Assembly: GCA_024639035.1 (NCBI GenBank) | Contig: JAHEJE010000060.1 | Coordinates: 1 to 11,089, forward strand | Source: Alphaproteobacteria bacterium | GTDB lineage: Bacteria; Pseudomonadota; Alphaproteobacteria; Rhizobiales; Aestuariivirgaceae | Length of the DNA stretch: 11,089 nucleotides | Reading direction: 5' to 3' | Shown: piece after piece, positions 1-6,722 of the stretch | Position numbering within the stretch: position 1 is the stretch's first letter | How the letters are laid out: each line of letters begins with the position of its first letter | Notes under the pieces: model-generated | Seen by the model: the letters and a program-made list of their open reading frames with translations, nothing else | Database searches by the model: none | What the model was told of the DNA's origin: nothing | Made by a program: the position numbers and the translations under genes

Positions 1-317
1 GCACAGGTCTCGACCAGCGCATCACACGCCAGGTCCAGCGCCGGAAAGGCAAACCCGTTGCCCGCATCGACCTTGAGGAACGCCGGCATCACCCGCTCCA
101 GCACCGGCGTCGCATGGCCGTCCACCTTGCCCGAGCGCGCTTGGGCGCCATATGAGGCCACCCGCGAAAAACCATGGCCCTTCTGCCCGTCGACCTCTGC
201 TGCCACCAGCGCCTGTGCCACCGGGCGGGCAATCGCCGGGCAGGTGTTCGCTGCTTCAAGCGCTGCCGCAATCGCCGCCTCGGCATCAGAAATACTTACC
301 GTAACCGTCTCAGTCAT
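1..317 (-). CDS. comC: (R)-sulfolactate dehydrogenase, LDH2/MDH2 family (5' part, runs off the left edge)
   Basis: The 105 visible N-terminal residues belong to the LDH2/MDH2 family of NAD(P)-dependent 2-hydroxyacid oxidoreductases (malate/L-lactate dehydrogenase YlbC, ureidoglycolate dehydrogenase, sulfolactate dehydrogenase ComC). The telling motif is GHGFSR at residues 47-52, after an N-terminal helix and EVDGQK, the usual layout of the family's start. About two thirds of the expected protein lies outside the window. The ATG at 317-315 overlaps the end of slcC by 8 bases (TGA at 312-310), so the two genes are probably translationally coupled. The family alone does not fix the substrate. 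The ComC call rests on the coupled SlcC-type dehydrogenase and on the suyAB remnant upstream. In that pathway ComC reduces sulfopyruvate to (R)-sulfolactate in the cytoplasm. Family membership is secure; the substrate is inferred. Confidence 0.72.
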   Translation of the reverse strand, partial: MTETVTVSISDAEAAIAAALEAANTCPAIARPVAQALVAAEVDGQKGHGFSRVASYGAQARSGKVDGHATPVLERVMPAFLKVDAGNGFAFPALDLACDALVETC

Positions 318-1245
318 CGTTTTCTTCCAACCTGTTCACAACACTTGCAATGGTGGCAAAACTGATCCGGCGGTTGGCTTCCTCGGTAACCCCGGCGATG
401 TGCGGCGTCAGGATGACGTTGTCCAGCCCGGCGAACCTGCCGCCCGCCTCAGCTGCCAACGGTTCGTCCTCGAAGACATCCAGCGCCAGCCCGCCGAGCC
501 GGCCCGCCCTCATTGCGGCCACAACCGCCGCCTCGCACACCACCCCGCCGCGCGCCGCATTGATCAGCACCGCACCGGGCTTCATGCCGGCAACTTCGGT
601 CGCGCCGATCAGATGCCGTGTCTGCTTGCACAACGGCACATGCAGGCTCAACACATCGGCCTCGGCCACAAGCTCGCCAAGCGACCGGCGCCCAACCGTG
701 CGCCACACCGCATCGTCGGCGCCGACATGAGGATCGTACGCGATCACTTTCATGCCGAAGGCTCCAGCCCGCACCGCCACCTGCCGCGCAATGGCGCCCA
801 GCCCGACAAGTCCCATCACTGCGCCGGACACCTCGCGGCCGATCAGCGCCTGGCGCGGCCATTCACCGGCCGCAACCTGCGCCTTGGCGCCATACGCCTT
901 GCGCCTCAGCATCAGCGCCGCCGTCATCACATATTCGGCCACGCTGACGTCATTGGCTCCCGTCGCCGCAAACACCTCGATAGCGCGCGCCGCGCAAGCC
1001 GCAACGTCGATGTTGTCCAGTCCGACCCCAAGCCGGCCAACACATTCCAGCCTGCCCATCGCCTCCAGCAACGCCCCGCGAACCTGGGTCCGGTTGCGCA
1101 CGATCAGCGCCCGCGCATCTTCTGCCGCGTCCATCAACCGCTCAGGCTGATCGACCAGCTCAGGATCATAGACGACCGAATAGCGCTCCGGCACATCCGC
1201 CAGTGCCGCCTCGTCCATGAACTCGCTGATGACGATATCAGCCAT
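310..1245 (-). CDS. slcC: (S)-sulfolactate dehydrogenase, D-isomer-specific 2-hydroxyacid dehydrogenase family
   Basis: This 311-residue protein is a complete D-2-hydroxyacid dehydrogenase of normal length. The NAD-binding turn GLVGLGAIA is near residues 145-153, with an acidic residue (D171) at the end of the second strand. The catalytic triad is visible as R232 in NAARGG, E261 in DVFEDEP and H282 in TPHIAG. The start MADIVISEFMDE resembles what I remember of SlcC, which oxidises (S)-sulfolactate to sulfopyruvate with NAD. The next gene is comC-like and overlaps by 8 bases, and the preceding one is a suyA/suyB scar, so sulfolactate is the likely substrate; another hydroxyacid remains possible. 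I chose the ATG at 1245 because it begins the conserved strand and has GAGTGGGA just upstream; an in-frame ATG at 1260 would add five residues. With suyAB broken, this enzyme may have lost its local pathway. Confidence 0.8.
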   Translation of the reverse strand: MADIVISEFMDEAALADVPERYSVVYDPELVDQPERLMDAAEDARALIVRNRTQVRGALLEAMGRLECVGRLGVGLDNIDVAACAARAIEVFAATGANDVSVAEYVMTAALMLRRKAYGAKAQVAAGEWPRQALIGREVSGAVMGLVGLGAIARQVAVRAGAFGMKVIAYDPHVGADDAVWRTVGRRSLGELVAEADVLSLHVPLCKQTRHLIGATEVAGMKPGAVLINAARGGVVCEAAVVAAMRAGRLGGLALDVFEDEPLAAEAGGRFAGLDNVILTPHIAGVTEEANRRISFATIASVVNRLEENDD

Positions 1246-1276
1246 CGATCCCACTCGCATTGCGCAACACCAATCT

Positions 1277-1298
1277 CTTGCCCCCGGAAAGAGGCAAG
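1277..1298. other. Small inverted repeat between the suyB end and slcC
   Basis: The arms CTTGCC (1277-1282) and GGCAAG (1293-1298) are perfect complements around a 10-base loop, in the 59-base gap between the suyB-derived stop and the slcC start. No T-run follows on the minus strand, so it is not a convincing intrinsic terminator. It could be an mRNA hairpin between cistrons, or chance in GC-rich DNA. Confidence 0.3.
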
Positions 1299-1304
1299 GC
1301 CCGC

Positions 1305-1567
1305 CTAGGCCGAGCGATACAGCTTGGTCATCGCGAACTCGCGGTGACCGAGCGCTTCAGCCGCCGTGTTGCGGCCGTTGGCCGTGCGGCGGATCATCTC
1401 GATCAGCACATCTGCCTTGGCCATTAGCCTGAAATCCGAATTGTCCTCGGTCACCATACCCTCGTCTCGGCCCCGGCCGTCAGGTCTTCAACGACCATAA
1501 CGCCAACGTTGTCCTTCTTGTCATGGACAAGCAATTGCGGAATGCGCACGCCTTTCTGCTCCTTCAT
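1305..1567 (-). pseudogene. suyAB: suyA-suyB remnant: start of the sulfolactate sulfo-lyase small subunit fused to the end of the large subunit
   Basis: SuyA and SuyB together form (2R)-sulfolactate sulfo-lyase, which splits sulfolactate into pyruvate and sulfite. From the ATG at 1567, which overlaps the upstream dehydrogenase stop as ATGA, the frame reads 38 codons with a SuyA-like core (LLVHDKKDNVGVMVVEDLTAG) ending in W, then meets TGA at 1453-1451. Restoring one G in the GG there (TGG-GTG-ACC) continues the SuyA pattern as W-VTEDNSDFRL in the other frame. The sequence then passes, near AKADV, into a tail reading IRRTANGRNTAAEALGHREF and finishing TKLYRSA before TAG at 1307-1305. That tail matches the C-terminal signature of the altronate dehydratase/SuyB family. 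Intact suyA and suyB should encode roughly 95 and 390 residues, so about 1.2 kb appears missing, plus a one-base deletion. Identity is from remembered family patterns; the early stop is directly visible. Confidence 0.72.
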
Positions 1568-2565
1568 CCATGGGGGTTCAGGACGATCTTGGGCGCGGCA
1601 ACCCGGCCGGCGTTGATGTCGTCAAAGGCAGCGGCGCCGTCCTTGAGGGCACGTTCTTCAAACCAGTCCAGCGCCCCAAGCCGGCCATCGAAGATGGCTG
1701 CAGCCGTGTCGCGAAAATCCTGCATGGTGTAGGTATAGGTGCCGATGAAGGTGATCTCCTGCAACGTCATCCTGCGGACATCGAGCCCCGGTGCCCCGCC
1801 GGCCAGCCCGATATGAACGATCACCCCACCCGGTCTCGCCAGCGCCGTGGCCGCCGCCCGTGTCGCCTCGCCGCCGAAGGCATCGACGATCACCTGCGCG
1901 CTTGCCATGTCCGGACCGGCCTCGGTCAGCGGATCGTAAACCTTGAAAGGCCCGGCCGCCTCGAGCGCGCCATGCCGCAGTGCATTGGTCTCGGCAATCC
2001 AGATGTCCTGACAACCGAACACCTTTGCCGCCAGCGCCGCGCCGAGCCCGATCGCCCCGCCGCCGAGAATCACCACCCGCGCCTCGGCCAGCGGCGGCTG
2101 CAATGCCGCCTCGGCCAGCCGCACCGCATGCCAGGAACAGGCAATCGGCTCGGCCAGCGCCGCCTTGCGCACATCCACCCCGCCCGGCACCTCGACCAGG
2201 TTGCGCTCCGGCATCGCCAGCAACTCGGCGAACGCGCCCTCGCGCGGCGGCATGGAAATGATCTGGCGCTCAGCACACAGGTTCGTCCGCCCGCCCGCAC
2301 AGTATTCACATGCCATGCAGGTGACCAGCGGGTTGACCGTCACCCGCCGGCCGGCCAGCGTCCCTGCCTGGACAATGCCCGTCGCCTCATGGCCGAGGAT
2401 CAGCGGCGCCGGCCGGCGCTCGTCGTGACCGTGCCAGGCATGCATGTCCGACCCGCAGATACCCACCGCTTCGACCGTGATCAGCGCCTCGCCAGGGCCA
2501 GGCTGTGGGTCCGGCGCATCACGCCAGTCCATGCCATGCGGGCCGGTATACACAAGTGCCTTCAT
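1564..2565 (-). CDS. Zinc-dependent medium-chain alcohol dehydrogenase (polyol/sulfopolyol dehydrogenase-like)
   Basis: This 333-residue protein is a complete zinc MDR dehydrogenase of normal size. It has the catalytic-zinc ligands C37 (GICGSD) and H59-E60 (GHEATG), four structural-zinc cysteines at 83, 86, 89 and 97, and a Rossmann motif GGGAIG at 168-173. Such enzymes oxidise secondary alcohols of polyols with NAD(P) in the cytoplasm. Its ATG overlaps the stop of the SDR gene as ATGA, and its own stop overlaps the suyA start in the same way, so SDR, ADH and suyA were coupled in one operon. With sulfolactate genes downstream, a sulfonated polyol is an attractive substrate. 2,3-Dihydroxypropane-1-sulfonate (DHPS) oxidation uses a pair of 2-dehydrogenases, HpsO and HpsP, and this gene with the SDR may be such a pair. 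The substrate is inferred, so I give no symbol. No damage is seen. Confidence 0.85.
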   Translation of the reverse strand: MKALVYTGPHGMDWRDAPDPQPGPGEALITVEAVGICGSDMHAWHGHDERRPAPLILGHEATGIVQAGTLAGRRVTVNPLVTCMACEYCAGGRTNLCAERQIISMPPREGAFAELLAMPERNLVEVPGGVDVRKAALAEPIACSWHAVRLAEAALQPPLAEARVVILGGGAIGLGAALAAKVFGCQDIWIAETNALRHGALEAAGPFKVYDPLTEAGPDMASAQVIVDAFGGEATRAAATALARPGGVIVHIGLAGGAPGLDVRRMTLQEITFIGTYTYTMQDFRDTAAAIFDGRLGALDWFEERALKDGAAAFDDINAGRVAAPKIVLNPHG

Positions 2566-3341
2566 TTTGCCAGGTATCCCCCTTCAACCCCGATCACCTG
2601 TCCGGTGATGTAACCCGAAGCGCGCGAAGCAAGGAACACCGTGATGCCGTCGAGGTCGACCATCTCACCGTTGCGCCCGATCGCCGTCGCCGCCGCATGC
2701 TGCGCCGACAGGTCTTCATTGCCGAACACCGGCGCCGTCAGTTCGGTCGGAAAGAACCCCGGTGCAATCGCATTGGCGGTGATGCCGTCACGCGACCAGG
2801 CTTCCGCCATCGCCCGGGTCATCTGCGTAACGCCGCCCTTCGACGCACCGTAGGCGATGCCGCCGGCAAAGGCCCGGTACGACTGCAGCGAGGCGATGTT
2901 GATGATGTTGCCATGCCCCTTTGCCCGCATCCCCGGCACCAGCGCCTGGGCGAGAAAGAACGGCACCGTGAGATTGAGCGTCAGTGTCTGCTCCCAGCCG
3001 TCCCGCGTCACCTCGTCGGCCGGTTGCCGCAGGTTTACCCCCGCCGCGTTGACCAGGATGTCCGGCGGTGCATCGAAAACCTCAGATGCCGCTTCGGCCA
3101 GCCGGCCCCAATCGTCTTCAGCCATCAGGTCGGCGGCAATTGCCTCACCGGTTCCGCCCGCGCCGGCAATGTCGTTGACCAGCGTCTGCAATCCATCGGC
3201 CCGCCGCGCCAGTCCAATCACCTGCGCACCCGCCCGCGCCAGGGTCAGCGCCATGTGCCGACCGATGCCCGACGACGCCCCGGTGACCAATGCCACCCGG
3301 CCGTCGAGGGAAAACAATGAGGTAACGAAGGCGTCAGACAT
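2562..3341 (-). CDS. Short-chain dehydrogenase/reductase (SDR), classical type
   Basis: This 259-residue protein is a classical SDR, close in style to gluconate 5-dehydrogenase/3-oxoacyl reductase types. It shows the cofactor motif TGASSGIG (20-27), NAAG (98-101), N123, catalytic S151, and Y164-GAS-K168. The C-terminus GYITGQVIGVEGGYLAK is typical. I start at the ATG at 3341. An upstream reading of about 45 codons in the same frame runs antiparallel in meaning to the 3' end of another gene and lacks SDR features. A second ATG at 3345 hits a stop after two codons. The stop overlaps the next gene's ATG (ATGA), so translation is coupled to the zinc dehydrogenase. It is now the first intact gene of the operon. 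The likely role is oxidation or reduction of a sulfonated or ordinary polyol intermediate, inferred from context only. Confidence 0.85.
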   Translation of the reverse strand: MSDAFVTSLFSLDGRVALVTGASSGIGRHMALTLARAGAQVIGLARRADGLQTLVNDIAGAGGTGEAIAADLMAEDDWGRLAEAASEVFDAPPDILVNAAGVNLRQPADEVTRDGWEQTLTLNLTVPFFLAQALVPGMRAKGHGNIINIASLQSYRAFAGGIAYGASKGGVTQMTRAMAEAWSRDGITANAIAPGFFPTELTAPVFGNEDLSAQHAAATAIGRNGEMVDLDGITVFLASRASGYITGQVIGVEGGYLAK

Positions 3342-3351
3342 CCATACAGAC

Positions 3352-3498
3352 CTATATCGAAAACTTGAACTCTTCATCCGCGAAGCGCTTGCGCAACCGC
3401 GCATCGCCGCTGTAGTGCCCGAACGCCACCGTCGTCGCCGCGCCGCCGGCCTCGATCTCCGCCAGCATCCCGGCAATGATCTTGCATGCCCCTGCCGG
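3352..3498 (-). pseudogene. 3' stub of an unidentified first gene of the operon
   Basis: Just upstream of the SDR, a frame closed by TAA at 3501-3499 and ending with TAG at 3354-3352 gives 48 protein-like residues. They include ACKIIAGMLAEIEAGG, FGHYSGDARLRKRF and a final ADEEFKFSI. This has the balance of a real helix and C-terminal tail. The other two frames across the same bases read as arginine- and glycine-rich filler. There is no plausible start: the operator is less than 30 bases upstream, and the first in-frame ATG lies inside the helix. The simplest reading is that the promoter-proximal gene lost all but its last 48 codons. I do not recognise the family. Alternatively it is a short leader peptide or chance coding. 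Confidence 0.5.
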
Positions 3499-3505
3499 TT
3501 AAAAC

Positions 3506-3534
3506 TTGCGATGTAAGCGCTTACATCATACTAT
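3506..3534 (+). promoter_or_regulatory. Probable lacI promoter (-35 TTGCGA, -10 TACTAT)
   Basis: TTGCGA (3506-3511) and TACTAT (3529-3534) are separated by exactly 17 bases and sit about 37 bases before the lacI ATG. The spacer is almost entirely filled by the 18-bp palindrome, so a protein bound there should block RNA polymerase. This predicts autorepression of the regulator. Confidence 0.6.
3510..3527. promoter_or_regulatory. LacI-family operator, perfect 18-bp palindrome
   Basis: GATGTAAGCGCTTACATC is a perfect 18-bp inverted repeat with a central CpG. It fits the classical LacI/GalR operator form, in which the hinge-helix leucines insert at the central CG step. It lies between the LacI-family gene and the divergent catabolic operon, and it is probably that regulator's site. 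Confidence 0.82.
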
Positions 3535-3559
3535 TGCGTCACTCTTGAGGAGACGTCAA
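3530..3559 (-). promoter_or_regulatory. Possible promoter of the divergent catabolic operon
   Basis: On the minus strand TTGACG (3559-3554) is followed after 18 bases by AATAGT (3535-3530), a moderate sigma70-like pair. Its -10 overlaps the -10 of the lacI promoter on the other strand. The predicted transcript start would fall inside the operator, so one bound repressor could stop transcription both ways. The -10 match is only four of six. Confidence 0.4.
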
Positions 3560-3570
3560 GTGTCACAAGC

Positions 3571-4644
3571 ATGACTGCCGCGGGCAGAACAGGAATTTCC
3601 GCCCGGCGGGCACGGCGCCGCCGCCACAACCACCCGGTTTTCAAGCCGACGGTCGAGGATATCGCCGTTGCCGCCGGCGTATCGACCGCCACCGTCTCGC
3701 GGGTCCTGAACAAGCCCGACAGCGTCAGCCAGTTCCTGCGCGACAAGGTCCGCGCCGAGGTGACCAGGTTGGGCTACCTGCCCTCCGGCGCTGCCCGTGC
3801 CCTGGCCTCGAACCGGTCCCACACCGCCGGCGCGGTGATCCCGACCCTCAACAACGCCATATTTGCCACCGCTGTCGCCGCCTTCGAGGCCGCCTTGACC
3901 AACAACGGCTATACGATGCTGGTCACCGTTTCGAGCTACGATCACATCCACGAGATCGCGCATGTCCGCCGCCTGATCGAGCGCGGCGTCGATGCCCTCA
4001 TGCTGGTCGGCCTCGATCATCACGATGATGTCTGGCGCCTGATCGAGTCTTCGAAGTGCCCGGCGGTGGCCATCTGGGGCCATCAGGACAATCCGCCCAT
4101 CCCGTGCCTCGGTTTCGACAATGCCGCCGCCACCTGTGGCGTCGTCGACCATCTTGTCGGCCTCGGCCACCGGCGGGTCGGCATGGTGGCAGGCGTTACC
4201 GAGGGCAACGACCGGGCCCGAGCCCGCCGTCAGGGTGTCGAGGAAACCCTGAGGCGGCATGGGCTCGTCTGCACCAGCCGGCGGTTCGTTGAAAAACCCT
4301 ACTCGCACCAGGACGGACGCGACGGACTAAGTGAATTGTTGGCGCACGGCGAGCCCCCGACCGCGATCGTCTGCGGCAACGATGTTCTGGCCATGGGCGT
4401 CATGTTCGAGGCCCGCGACCGGGGCCTGTCGATCCCGGGCGATCTGTCCGTGGTCGGCTTCGACAACTTGCCGATCACCGAACACCTGAGCCCGGCCCTG
4501 ACCACCATAGATGTCCCCTCGGCCGCCATCGGAACCGCGACCGCCGAAGCCATTCTGCACCATCTGGCCGACGGCACGCCGATCGCATCGCGCGTCTTCC
4601 CCGCCCCCTTCCTGCTGCGCCAGACCACCGCAGCGCCCGCCTGA
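3571..4644 (+). CDS. LacI/GalR-family transcriptional regulator
   Basis: This 357-residue protein has the family layout. An N-terminal helix-turn-helix (PTVEDIAVAAGVSTATVSRV, residues 26-45) is followed by a hinge helix around GAARALAS (73-80) and a periplasmic-binding-protein-like effector domain. Late landmarks are TAIVCGNDVLAMG and DLSVVGFDN. An unusual arginine-rich extension (ARRARRRR, residues 11-18) precedes the HTH. I see no better in-frame start, although GAGGAG at 3547-3552 lies too far upstream to be its ribosome site. The gene diverges from the sulfonate-type operon and flanks a perfect LacI-type operator, so it most likely represses that operon and itself until a pathway compound binds. 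The effector is unknown; a sulfonated compound is the contextual guess. The gene looks intact although part of its target operon is broken. Confidence 0.9.
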   Translation: MTAAGRTGISARRARRRRHNHPVFKPTVEDIAVAAGVSTATVSRVLNKPDSVSQFLRDKVRAEVTRLGYLPSGAARALASNRSHTAGAVIPTLNNAIFATAVAAFEAALTNNGYTMLVTVSSYDHIHEIAHVRRLIERGVDALMLVGLDHHDDVWRLIESSKCPAVAIWGHQDNPPIPCLGFDNAAATCGVVDHLVGLGHRRVGMVAGVTEGNDRARARRQGVEETLRRHGLVCTSRRFVEKPYSHQDGRDGLSELLAHGEPPTAIVCGNDVLAMGVMFEARDRGLSIPGDLSVVGFDNLPITEHLSPALTTIDVPSAAIGTATAEAILHHLADGTPIASRVFPAPFLLRQTTAAPA

Positions 4645-4701
4645 GCGCAATGGCTGCCGGCCGCGTTCCATGGTACGGAACCGCCATGAAGGTTTTGTCG
4701 A

Positions 4702-5739
4702 ATGCCTGAACCCGTGCGTCTACTGGTCATCTGCATGTTGGCCCTTGCCGGCGGCTGGGTCTTCCAGTTGATGGCGTTCCCGGCGCCCTGGCTCGCCGGC
4801 GCCATGGTGTTTGCCGCTGCGGCTTCGCTGTTCGGCTGGCGTTCGACCATGCCCGGCTGGCTGCGACACCTCACCTTCATCGCCCTCGGCCTTCAGGTCG
4901 GCGCGAGTTTTACCTGGTCGAGCCTGGAGAATTTCGCCCGCTGGCCGGTCAGCCTGTTGATCCTGGCCGCAACCGTCGTGGCGATGATTGCATGCGGCAC
5001 CTGGTTCTACAGCCGGGTCCTCAAGTGGGACATATCGACCGCCTTCTTTTCCAGCCTGCCCGGTGCGCTCGGCATGGCCCTGGCCCTGGCCGACGACCGC
5101 CGGGCCGACATGCCCCGGGTCGCCGTGGTTCAATGCATCAGGCTGTTCGCCCTGGTGGCGTTCTTTCCTGTTCTGGTGATGACAACCGGGAACGCCGGCC
5201 TGCCTGTTGCAGCGCCGGCTGCACCCGCAGCGCCGGGCGAACTCGCGCTCGTCTGCCTGGCCGGCGGCCTGGGCGGTTACGCCGCCCATCGTCTGCGTCT
5301 GCCGGCCGGTTTCCTGATCGGCGCCATGCTTGCAAACGCCGCCTTGCACCTGTCGGGACAGGCAACCGGCAGCCTGCCGCAATGGATTCTGGTGCCGGCA
5401 TTCGTCCTGCTCGGCACCCAGGTCGGAATCCGCTTTCAGGATGTCGCCCCGGCCCGTCTCAAGCGTCTACTCGGCACCAGCGTGGCCGGCTTCCTTGTCG
5501 CCCTCGCTCTGGCCGGCATCGGCGCCCTGGCTGCCTCCAAGTTCACCGGCCTGCCGCTTGTGGTCGTGCTTCTGGCCTACGCACCGGGCGGTCTCGAGGT
5601 GATGACCATCCTGGCCTTCGCCCTCGGTCTCAACCCGGCCTTCGTCGCCACCCATCAGGTCGCCCGCTATCTCGGCTTGAGCCTGGCCATGCCAATGCTG
5701 AGCGCCATCATCCACAACCGTCGATCACGGCCACTCTGA
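4702..5739 (+). CDS. AbrB-family integral membrane protein (AbrB duplication domain)
   Basis: This 345-residue hydrophobic protein has about ten membrane segments and a clear internal duplication. FPAPWLAGAM (26-35) pairs with LPAGFLIGAM (200-209). ALGLQVGASF (61-70) pairs with LLGTQVGIRF (236-245). SLPGALGMALALA (118-130) pairs with YAPGGLEVMTILA (293-305). This two-copy form is the family called AbrB duplication, often misnamed ammonia monooxygenase or AbrB regulator; it is an inner-membrane protein of uncertain, probably transport, function. The start has GAAGG at 4688-4692, nine bases upstream. It follows lacI after 57 bases on the same strand, so it may be co-transcribed. A link to uptake or export of the sulfonate or of sulfite is possible but unproved. 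The gene stops one base before the convergent bcsS-like gene. Confidence 0.82.
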   Translation: MPEPVRLLVICMLALAGGWVFQLMAFPAPWLAGAMVFAAAASLFGWRSTMPGWLRHLTFIALGLQVGASFTWSSLENFARWPVSLLILAATVVAMIACGTWFYSRVLKWDISTAFFSSLPGALGMALALADDRRADMPRVAVVQCIRLFALVAFFPVLVMTTGNAGLPVAAPAAPAAPGELALVCLAGGLGGYAAHRLRLPAGFLIGAMLANAALHLSGQATGSLPQWILVPAFVLLGTQVGIRFQDVAPARLKRLLGTSVAGFLVALALAGIGALAASKFTGLPLVVVLLAYAPGGLEVMTILAFALGLNPAFVATHQVARYLGLSLAMPMLSAIIHNRRSRPL

Positions 5740-5740
5740 C

Positions 5741-6496
5741 CTAAAACAGAAATCCGGCGTTGAGCCCCGCATAGGGATCGACATTGCGGGTGTCCAGATC
5801 GAACCGGGCACCCACTTCGCCGCCAAGGTAGATGCTGCCCAGGCCGCCGAGGTCCACCTCGTAGCCATTGAAGAACACCCCGGCCCGGCCATGCTGGTAG
5901 TCGTCACCGCCCGAGACCACGAATTCCGGCCCGACCTTCCAGCCCGCCGCGGTTGCCATGTAGGGTTTCAGCGACACCCAATACTGATCGAATCCGGTCA
6001 GGTAGTTGGCATAGCCCATCACCCCGAACTGGTCAGACAGCCGCAATTCGCCGTCGAACGTCGCCAGGAATCCCACCCGCCCGTCTTCCAGATCGGAGCC
6101 CGGATCGTTCGGCGACAACCGGTGATCGCGCCATGCCGCACCGGCCAGAAGCGCGATACGTCCGGCATCGCCGGCAAACTGCCACCCGGCCTCTCCCTCC
6201 ACGCTGGTGCCGTACGCCTTGATCTCGCGATTGGCCGAATTGGCCAGATCGGTTTCGTAGGTGAAATGAAATCCCTTGCCCCACAACCGGATCAGCGGCC
6301 CGGTTTCCGATAGGCTGCCGAGCGGCGCGTACATGATGCCCTGATAACCGTAGAAACTGTCCGGCCCACCGCCGACCCCGGTCAGGGCATACCCCTGTCC
6401 GGCAAACGCTGCCGGAGCCTGTGGCAAGCCGGCCAGCGCAAGCGCCCACAGCGCAACCAGCCGGCAACCCTGGATAAACGGCCGTTCGCACCGCAT
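5741..6496 (-). CDS. bcsS: BcsS-type cellulose biosynthesis-associated protein, secreted or outer-membrane
   Basis: About 251 residues from the chosen start. The N-terminus has a signal peptide: MRCERPF, a hydrophobic stretch RLVALWALALAGL, then a probable cleavage after APAAFA. The mature part is rich in alternating aromatic and glycine strands (LIRLWGKGFHFTYE, WRDHRLSPNDPGSD, VGPEFVVSGGDDY, ending in LNAGFLF with a terminal aromatic), like a small beta-barrel. The RLSPNDPG and GPE-VV-GDDY elements resemble BcsS of Hyphomicrobiales as I remember it. BcsS is a cellulose-synthesis accessory protein of unclear role. No bcsA, bcsB or other cellulose gene is in the window, so it is an orphan here. 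In-frame ATGs at 6517 and 6532 would lengthen the start; I prefer 6496 because it places the signal peptide normally. Another small barrel family is the alternative. Confidence 0.65.
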   Translation of the reverse strand: MRCERPFIQGCRLVALWALALAGLPQAPAAFAGQGYALTGVGGGPDSFYGYQGIMYAPLGSLSETGPLIRLWGKGFHFTYETDLANSANREIKAYGTSVEGEAGWQFAGDAGRIALLAGAAWRDHRLSPNDPGSDLEDGRVGFLATFDGELRLSDQFGVMGYANYLTGFDQYWVSLKPYMATAAGWKVGPEFVVSGGDDYQHGRAGVFFNGYEVDLGGLGSIYLGGEVGARFDLDTRNVDPYAGLNAGFLF

Positions 6497-6722
6497 TTTC
6501 GCGCCCGCCCCTGCCATTCTCGCCCCCGGCATGGATTTTCTAACGTTACGTAGAGGTTAAGTGGCCGCAATACGTCTGTCCAGCCGGAAATAGCCGTTTA
6601 CCCCGGAATTGCTCTGTGCTGCCCTGTGGCACCGAATATGCATGACGAGACCAGAGCCGGCCTCAGGCAGGCCAATCGAGCGCCGCCTGACCGGAAATTG
6701 GTTCATCGTGGGACACTAAGAC

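Noticed and set aside
58..1308. Long plus-strand open frame (416 codons) opposite slcC and comC
   Set aside because: It is arginine-, histidine- and proline-rich with no motif, and lies antisense to two well-defined dehydrogenases; a GC-rich shadow.
1570..3320. Two long plus-strand frames (1570-2613 and 2505-3320) opposite the zinc dehydrogenase and SDR
   Set aside because: Antisense to genes with complete catalytic motifs; composition is shadow-like.
3342..3476. N-terminal extension of the SDR to 304 residues
   Set aside because: The added residues are Arg/Ser-rich without SDR features, and the same bases read better as another gene's C-terminus in a different frame.
4665..4681. Inverted repeat GTTCC/GGAAC between lacI and the membrane protein as a terminator
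   Set aside because: Only five base pairs, no T-run, and the next gene is close on the same strand.
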